The position numbers and the translations under genes are program-made. From Vandiemenella viatica (lineage: Eukaryota > Arthropoda > Insecta > Orthoptera > Morabidae), in assembly GCA_031002005.1 (NCBI GenBank), contig JARYHS010011408.1, forward strand, positions 221,071,473 to 221,135,472: a stretch of 64,000 bases of DNA, read 5' to 3'. The notes below the pieces were generated by a model. The model saw only the letters and a program-made list of their open reading frames with translations. It was not told the DNA's origin and searched no databases. The first letter of the stretch is position 1; each line of letters opens with the position of its first letter. Positions 60,816-64,000 of the stretch are shown here, piece after piece.

Positions 60816-61991
60816 AATGTGGGGAGGGTCACTAATATTTTTTTAATTGCCTAGCGGTCGCGTATTCAAAAAGTTGAAAAACACTGACCTAGACCATCCA
60901 GTGGCAACACATGCCAAGTCCAACAACTCTCACATCAATAACTGTTACACAGTAAGAGCTGTCTTGAGTTTTTCTAGAAACTACCACCATTTCTGGGATC
61001 CTTAAATAGGAACTACCCAACCAACAAATCCTGTACACCAGGCATCCCACTGTCCACCAACCCCCAATAAGATCCTACCAATAAATCCATCACTTAACTT
61101 TGATTTATTTATTTATTCTTTGTATGTTTGTTCAATTATTGCTTTCTTATTTTATGTATTTATTTATTATTGTTTCTTATTATACTTTTTCTATATCTGC
61201 AGCTATTCGGTCTCCAGCGATATTGTTTCCATAGTTATTAATAATTTACTCAGTTTTACTCAACCCTCTCCACCCTTACTACTCGCACTCTGTTCTTCAG
61301 GGGTTGCCCAGTCATACAGTAGGCAAAGATGTGTATGCATCTCCAAAATGGCTCGTATCTCTCTGCATAATAAGGTGTTAAACTGAAATTTTGTTATAAT
61401 AAGTTCATCTGATGTTTTGTGTGTTTTTGCTGCCATCCTGTCTTCAACTTTGGTGAGTGATGGGTTTATTTCCCATATTCTTCTTTTTCAAACATTTTCA
61501 CTGTCTAAAGCCTTTACCATTTCATTGGTATCATTATATAACTCTGAGAGCTCTGACTGCAAAACAGTTGTTGAGGTTATTATAGAGTTGTAAGAACTGG
61601 AATGGACTGCCAGTGATTGTTCTAGTTTGTTGTCATATAACCTTACTTTTGTCAGTATTCCTTCAAAAACAGTTTAATGGGTCCTAAATACACTTAAAAC
61701 CTACAGTAAGTTATTTTAGAAGCATTTTTCAATAGTTTGAAAGTCAGAAAACATCTTAGTAAGGAGAGTGTAAGCTATTTTATAAGTTTTCAAAATTACT
61801 ATAAAGAGAGCAAAATTTTTTAGAAGCCTTCTGGCCACATTCATTTTCAGAGGTGGAAAATGAGATTACAATTCAAATTAGGTCTAACACTTGGGGCCTA
61901 GAAAATTGTATAAGGAGGTATCGTGAACTTAGTGATCTTGCAGGCACATGGAAAAGAATGTGCAAGAAACAGTTTTCATTTAATTTTCAAG
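30664..61991 (+). CDS. Putative nuclear zinc-finger-like protein gene, 7 exons, 3' incomplete
   Basis: Spliced model: 30664-30706, 33045-33238, 47427-47679, 50629-51167, 58319-58421, 58501-58655, 61853-61991. All introns are GT-AG and all six joins keep phase (1426 nt, no stop). Residues 8-80 are a mixed N-terminus with an FGNGAGALLEMLAEVASQTL helix. C124, C131, H151 and H155 form C-X6-C-X19-H-X3-H, a degenerate C2H2-like finger. Residues 183-187 are KKRRR, a likely nuclear signal. About 190-340 is polar, Ser/Asn/Lys/Glu-rich and disordered. The C-terminal exons are basic and helical, with a NTWGLENCIRRYRELSD block. I do not recognise the family; a chromatin or DNA-binding role is only a guess. 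Confidence 0.78.
33045..33238 (+). CDS. Coding exon 2
   Basis: Acceptor TTTCTTTCAG, donor AAG|GTAAGG. Encodes QGAGSVEMESKQINFGNGAG and EMLAEVASQTL, ending MIKRK in phase 0. A G-run sits 45-65 bp upstream of the acceptor. Confidence 0.82.
33436..33465. repeat. TA microsatellite and T-run
   Basis: About 13 TA units followed by a T-run. It lies before one copy of the dispersed GAAATATTG-type repeat (33530-33645). Confidence 0.9.
34008..37008. mobile_element. Element with ACTAG..ACCCG terminus and internal tandem array
   Basis: Starts ACTAGCTGTTACCCGCGACT after a TA run (to 34009) and ends in a TA run near 36990-37002. A second, diverged terminus (TAGCTGGTACCCACAACTTCG) at 34772 begins the part that carries the array. 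Such termini are widespread in arthropod genomes; I cannot name the class with confidence. No transposase-like ORF is visible. It lies in intron 2 of the host gene. Confidence 0.5.
34830..36980. repeat. Dimeric tandem array, ~368-bp units of two ~184-bp halves
   Basis: The word GCTACCGAC falls at 35201, 35570, 35938, 36306 and 36674: steps of 369, 368, 368 and 368. Each unit has two related halves: one with ATCTAACAACCATAGTGCAC and ATATGCGGAGACAG, one with GTTGTGATCGAAAGGTGACT and CACAGGTCGA. The central units are nearly identical, while the outer units at 34830-35100 and 36690-36980 are diverged. This is the usual pattern of arrays kept uniform in the middle. Short ORFs in it repeat with the unit and are not genes. 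Confidence 0.95.
37775..38430 (+). pseudogene. Decayed mariner transposase
   Basis: The N-terminal part starts MMMSEKKVYPTVEQRDIVKF and stops at about 37923. The C-terminal part (38151-38430) reads LLLPDNARQHNT, then VLEHPPYNSDLLPCGFHIF and FYDPRMNNL. DNARQH holds the second catalytic Asp. In mariners the third Asp lies in an APxDYHLF block; here it is Gly (LLPCGFHIF). An AC microsatellite (38197-38216) lies inside the reading frame. Stops and shifts. Lies in intron 2. Confidence 0.85.
38914..41223. mobile_element. Decayed hAT element, 2.3 kb
   Basis: Left end CAGCGGCGGCCTTAACC; right end, reversed, CAAAGGCGACATCAGGG. Both are followed within 50 bp by a GGGCCTCGCG-type block in inverted order. 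Imperfect 8-bp flanks AACCTCTT (38906-38913) and AACATATT (41224-41231), six of eight matching. No transposase frame remains; the inside is AT-rich. Such termini occur in hAT elements. Confidence 0.65.
41235..41475 (+). repeat. Degenerate short-period repeat, GGTAGA(G)AT
   Basis: The word TGGTAGA, or one-base variants, recurs roughly every 17-25 bp about a dozen times. It starts just after the hAT right flank. Spacing and spacers vary, so this is an old minisatellite or a motif array. Not coding. Confidence 0.7.
41750..42060 (-). pseudogene. Penelope-like RT, two tandem fragments
   Basis: Minus strand contains HGTAMGTHMVPSYANLF followed by AFLTSLANLIF, then a related second stretch (near 41815-41850, TAL..VRTW). 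GTAMGT..APSYANLF is the RT block of Penelope-like elements. Plus-strand words GGCAGTGCC(G/A)TGTATCT near 41841 and 41980 show the duplication, about 138 bp apart, in different frames. Confidence 0.75.
42339..42547 (-). mobile_element. SINE copy, minus
   Basis: T-run at the left, then reversed 3' region, central domain and tRNA-like head ending near 42547. GTGTTATT at 42331-42338 and 42548-42555 looks like the target duplication. Confidence 0.88.
42612..42833 (-). mobile_element. SINE copy, minus, with long T-run
   Basis: 29 T at the left (42612-42640), central domain, then head truncated at CCGAATGC. Target duplication CCGGTGGCAATT at 42600-42611 and 42834-42845. It lies only about 45 bp from the previous SINE and in the same orientation. 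Confidence 0.95.
43080..44219. other. Intronic stretch, nothing recognised
   Basis: The open frame at 43770-44054 shows no family features and no codon or splice support. Left unassigned. Confidence 0.4.
44400..46620 (-). mobile_element. R1-like LINE, 5' truncated, in intron 2
   Basis: Minus-strand order: RT piece (45995-46600) with TKGCPQGSVCGPIFWEIGLE and FVAFANDLALL; RNase H/C-terminal side (45565-45930) with AYRTTLPDALTVILG and EVRRRGALYWIKRG; then SGHGLCNSFLEQRG, NSCNCGE and EHMVWECKEAEESRAYF near 44840-44965. The GCPQGS block and the C-terminal GHG..C.CGE..EH...EC pattern fit the R1 group. The catalytic FADD reads FAND at 46313-46324. Frameshifts present. Confidence 0.82.
44968..45540 (-). 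mobile_element. LTR plus leader of an LTR retrotransposon inside the R1-like LINE
   Basis: Flanked by GATAT at 44963-44967 and 45541-45545. 45109-45540 is LTR-like (TGTACTG...GGCCACA; TG..CA). On the minus strand it is followed six nt later by TGGCGACCGAGGC, a PBS-like site. 44968-45108 is then the leader, and no second LTR is seen. The R1-like frame reads straight through when the block and one GATAT are left out (VIS then GHGLC). Confidence 0.72.
46621..47426. other. Intron 2, distal part
   Basis: AT-rich; ends in the exon 3 acceptor. No element recognised. Confidence 0.4.
47427..47679 (+). CDS. Coding exon 3, zinc-finger-like motif
   Basis: Acceptor TTTTTGTGCAG, donor GAGA|GTAAGT. Encodes RISHRGREHGIKDLDYIRTL, then FKCTFEPQQCNKHYASFGSE and KLHLLEHVK. 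This is the best conserved-looking exon, with paired Cys and paired His. The intron before it is 14.2 kb and holds most of the mobile elements of the right half. Confidence 0.9.
47680..50214. other. Intron 3, mostly unassigned
   Basis: Open frames at 48310-48561 and 48964-49239 show no recognisable domain. A dispersed repeat copy starts at 50215. Confidence 0.4.
50510..50582 (+). mobile_element. LINE 3' end scrap
   Basis: TTTCCACTGGAGCGTGTGCT and an AAT-rich tail match the 3' end of the host LINE at 20390-20420. It ends about 50 bp before the exon 4 acceptor. Confidence 0.7.
50629..51167 (+). CDS. Coding exon 4, NLS and disordered region
   Basis: Acceptor TATTTTAG, donor ATG|GTATGT. Encodes KKAAAYEVNIQ, then NMKKRRRTDGK and a long polar segment with a Ser run (DSSSSSFD) and a KKEKQKDKMKTIEKTK cluster. 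Starts in phase 1 and ends in phase 0. Confidence 0.9.
51168..52534. other. Intron 4, left part, nothing recognised
   Basis: No supported exon or element. The stretch near 51730-51800 resembles one near 32510-32590 (CTGTGTTTTTCAACAAACTG type), so an undefined repeat may be present. Confidence 0.35.
52546..52743 (+). mobile_element. SINE copy
   Basis: Short-headed copy with B-box AGTTCGAATCC, central domain with a deletion, 3' region TAATGACCTTGACG and A-tail. Target duplication AGCCTTACTTG at 52535-52545 and 52744-52754. Confidence 0.95.
53786..54023 (+). mobile_element. SINE copy, full length
   Basis: The most complete copy: A-box side TGGTAGGTGAACGGTTAA, B-box GGTTCAAATCC, central domain, TAATGACCTTAGCTGTTGAC and a short A-tail. 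Target duplication GGTAATAGTT at 53776-53785 and 54024-54033. Gives the true 5' end of the family. Confidence 0.95.
54034..55189. other. Intron 4, middle, nothing recognised
   Basis: AT-rich with no supported features. Confidence 0.4.
55190..55870 (-). pseudogene. LINE C-terminus and 3' UTR fragment
   Basis: Minus strand carries the family end: RAARFIS-like block near 55570-55600, DDHKLALDFRHRG-like block near 55365-55400, and W.NLPRE-like block near 55300. It is the reverse-orientation relative of 22215-22620. Many stops. Confidence 0.7.
56563..56790 (+). mobile_element. SINE copy
   Basis: Head with B-box GGTTCTAATCC, central domain, C-run of 13 near 56716, TAATGACCTTGATG 3' region and short A-rich end. 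No clear target duplication. Confidence 0.85.
56791..58318. other. Intron 4, distal part, nothing recognised
   Basis: AT-rich; the open frame at 57215-57469 has no recognisable domain. Confidence 0.4.
58319..58421 (+). CDS. Coding exon 5
   Basis: Acceptor CTTTTTCAG, donor TCAG|GTAGGA. Encodes VAAPTDRTHYHLENLPCVGQ and EIDVSTCLSPRKYS. Short, but it fits phase 0 in and phase 1 out. Confidence 0.8.
58501..58655 (+). CDS. Coding exon 6
   Basis: Acceptor GTTATCATAG, donor GAGAAG|GTGAGA. Encodes ECGTLKSKLEKIIDKQATFR and ELNKNIERDEHRFKKKPKGK, a highly charged, helical segment. The preceding intron is only 79 bp. Confidence 0.88.
59970..60106. mobile_element. hAT-type MITE, copy 2
   Basis: 137 bp, CAGGACCGGC...GCCGGCCCTG. 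Perfect 8-bp duplication GATATGCT at 59962-59969 and 60107-60114. Shares its left half and inner words (GGCCTGAGGGCC, GGGCCCGGGTACTTTT) with 28227-28377. In intron 6 of the host gene. Confidence 0.95.
60773..60812. repeat. T-run of 40
   Basis: A pure homopolymer; no recognisable retroelement body adjoins it on either side. Confidence 0.9.
61395..61505 (+). repeat. Dispersed ~100-bp repeat copy
   Basis: TGAAATTTTGTTAT, then GTGTGTTTTTGCTGCCATCC, TTCAACTTTGGTGAGTGATG and TTTATTTCCC. Same word order as 25001-25110. Confidence 0.6.
61853..61991 (+). CDS. Coding exon 7
   Basis: Uses the second AG of TTTTCAGAG, which keeps phase with exon 6; the first AG would hit a stop. Encodes VENEITIQIRSNTWGLENCI and RRYRELSDLAGTWKRMCKK. 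Donor CAAG|GTACAG, phase 1 out, so at least one more exon is needed and none is seen before 64000. Confidence 0.72.
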
Positions 61992-63100
61992 GTACAGTAA
62001 AGATTCATACCTTAAAATGTTTGGCATAAAATAATATGCAACATATGAAAAGATAGTCAATAACTATAGGAAAATACGTTTTTTAGACAAAATAAAAGGT
62101 TTGGCTTGACCTCGCAATTTAGCATTTCTGTGGACTTGCAGGTCTGAGACCATAGAAACCACATTTAAATTAAAGAGGAATTTTCACTGAACACACAGAG
62201 CGATTTTCTTAAAGATTCCGACAATATTTAAGCTGTAAAAGGGAAATGAAAGTTTAAATGTAATGGTGGGTTAAAAGAATCAGAATAGTAACAAAGTACT
62301 AAAGGTAAATAGATAATGGAGAATTAATATTACCAGCAGATAGAGAATTAAAAAAGTTTGAAACATGTTATAGATCGGTAGCACTCCTATATTTGGAGAA
62401 AAGTGACATCAAAGTTTTTAACTGACTTTGCGATTATACTCAGGAGTAGATTTCACTATCAAATACATTTTGCATCTAGCCATGTTATATGTCAAAAGTT
62501 GAGGAAATTTTTATAGAATATTTTGATAGCAGAATCATTTCACTGACTTAAGAATTGTAGGAATGATGACAGATTTAAAGCTTTTACAACTTTAGCTCGA
62601 AACCTAATACCTAGGAAATCACTGAATTGACATTGAAAACAGGTTTCATATCATATCAAATATCAGAATGATCAGAATAAAAATAAGGTTTCCTTTTGTT
62701 AAATCAAGTGTATGCTGAGTCAGCTGGGCACAATAGGAATATAAGGAAGCCACGCTGGCCATGGGGGCAGCAGTATTCCAGCAGAAATTGAATGGGGAGG
62801 ACGGTGCGTTGGTCTCGTAGTTATATAAAATTTTAATAGTGATGCAACAGGGATGTGGGATGAACTTTTAACTTTCATCTAGGGGTTAGGAGGAAGTTGC
62901 TTACGGTGTGAGGATGGTTTAACCTGTAATCATTTATTTCGGATAGAAGTCTGATGCTTTTTATTAGTCCCTGCGCTGGTACCCAGTTTATGTAAGCACT
63001 TTTGAAAAAACATATAGTTTCAAATTAACAGGAAGTCTTCTGAGTTTTATTTTATGAACATACCTTTATCTTTTGGGGTATCCTTTTTTATTTTACAAGC
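61992..63100. other. Intron 7 or 3' flank, nothing recognised
   Basis: No continuation exon with phase 1 entry was found. The donor at 61991 is therefore left open. Confidence 0.4.
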
Positions 63101-63104
63101 GATT

Positions 63105-63350
63105 GGTGACCACAGGCAAAGAACAACTAGGGACCAGAACATGGTTAAAACTCAAAGCACTACTGTATGCCCACCACAGTAAGCAGGAGGTGTTTGACAA
63201 GGTGTCAACTGTTATAGTGAAAGCTATCAGAATTTTCCTGGACACTATCTCCGTTTCTGAACTCCGTAGATGGGAACAAGCTTATCAGCATATCCTTGAC
63301 ATCAGATACCTTTGACAGTACCTTGCCAGTGACCCATCACTAATTCTTTA
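63105..63350 (+). repeat. Open-frame copy of the CTAGAAAC/GATGGGAAC repeat
   Basis: Open frame 63073-63315 reads KALLYAHHSKQEVFDKVSTV then IVKAIRIFLDTISVSELRRW. Words such as CTGAACTCCGTAGATGGGAA and ATCCTTGACATCAG recur, diverged, at 26490-26600, 26690-26850, 60945-61090 and 61545-61640. It may be a coding scrap of an unnamed element. Confidence 0.45.
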
Positions 63351-63539
63351 TTTCATTTCATTATTATTCCTTTATTTATTTTAAATTTTATTATTACATA
63401 TTTGTTAATCTATTTGTGTGTTCTGCCATTTTCATCTTTAGCAAATGTTGGGTCTGTATTCCCTATCCTTTGTTACATTTATTTGCTAAAAAATTTCCTT
63501 TTTGGCAGAAATTCTGCACAGTCTTCCTCAAGTTTGAAT

Positions 63540-63650
63540 TATAAGATAGGATACGGAAAATAAACAGTTACCCATCACCACAGATGAAGGCAGGAGGGCG
63601 AAAAACACGTAAAAACACATAAACAAACTGAATTGCACAATATTTCGACT
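63540..63650 (-). repeat. Dispersed ~100-bp repeat copy, minus
   Basis: Reverse complement shows CGAAATATTGTGCAATT, then a TTTACGTG stretch, CCTGCCTTCATCTGTGGTGA and TGTTTATTTTCC. Opposite orientation to most other copies; paired with the plus-strand copy at 63415-63475. Confidence 0.65.
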
Positions 63651-64000
63651 TAAGTCTTAGTCATGTGGGAGGCGAGACATATGGCAGGGGGAAAGATGTG
63701 GTCACATTCGAGCCTGCCACATGAATGAAGCACAGGCGGAAAACGTGTGGTAGAATTGCCGGGAAAGGGGGGGGGGATAGGCTTGACCAGCGATAAAAGT
63801 GAAACAAATCAATGTAATCTTTGTATAGCATAATTCAAAAAGTTATAATTGAAAATAAAGGAGATACAAGAATTTAAATATATATATAGGGAAAAAAATG
63901 AATTGATGTAATGTACATATAAAAATAACCAACTGTAAAATGAAATGAGAGATGGCAAGTGACAGGTTTAACGTAGGTTTAGGCCAGGGGTGGGTCTGGT

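Overview
This window is animal nuclear DNA, most likely from an insect with a large, repeat-rich genome. The evidence is an intron-split gene with GT-AG introns of 79 bp to 14 kb, tRNA-derived SINEs, several non-LTR retrotransposon clades (CR1/Jockey-like, RTE-like, R1-like), Penelope-like fragments, an LTR retrotransposon, mariner and hAT remnants, and two satellite-like arrays. Nothing looks prokaryotic. The species cannot be read from the sequence; a polyneopteran-type insect is a guess. Positions 2234-3233 are exactly 1000 N, a scaffold gap.

Layout. 1-240 is a SINE. 1395-2233 is a decayed gag-like reading frame running into the gap. 3234-3929 is the 3' end of a LINE with an unusual row of hairpins in its 3' UTR. 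3930-6300 is a dimeric satellite-like array. About 6690-20420 is one CR1/Jockey-like LINE (+ strand) that has been invaded repeatedly: by a SINE (7906-8130), a mariner-type MITE (8156-8781), an RTE-like cluster (9080-18700, inserted exactly at the FADD box of the host reverse transcriptase), a TTA-flanked MITE (18838-19228) and a minus-strand LINE fragment (19267-19826). Inside the RTE cluster sits a complete but pol-less LTR retrotransposon (14115-18316) with two LTRs, a PBS, a PPT, a CAGT target duplication and a single 482-residue gag-like ORF carrying 69-bp tandem repeats. 20440-30600 is AT-rich DNA with LINE, SINE, Penelope-like and hAT-MITE fragments.

From 30664 to at least 61991 (+ strand) runs the only probable host gene. 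Seven coding exons join in phase without a stop (1426 nt, at least 475 codons) and the gene appears to continue past the window or into an unrecognised exon. It encodes a putative nuclear protein with one zinc-finger-like C-X6-C-X19-H-X3-H motif and a basic KKRRR cluster. I do not recognise the family. Its introns hold most of the other elements: a second dimeric tandem array (about 34.8-37.0 kb), a dead mariner, a 2.3-kb hAT, Penelope-like RT pieces, paired SINEs, an R1-like LINE with an LTR fragment inside it, and more SINE and LINE copies.

The observations most worth following are: (1) the LINE 3' UTR hairpin row, where stems change but the loop is kept; (2) two unrelated dimeric arrays that both lie with the same type of ACTAG..ACCCG terminal motif; (3) sequence shared between the SINE family and two different LINE 3' ends; (4) the readable insertion order in the 6.7-20.4 kb nest; (5) a roughly 100-bp sequence dispersed at ten or so places.
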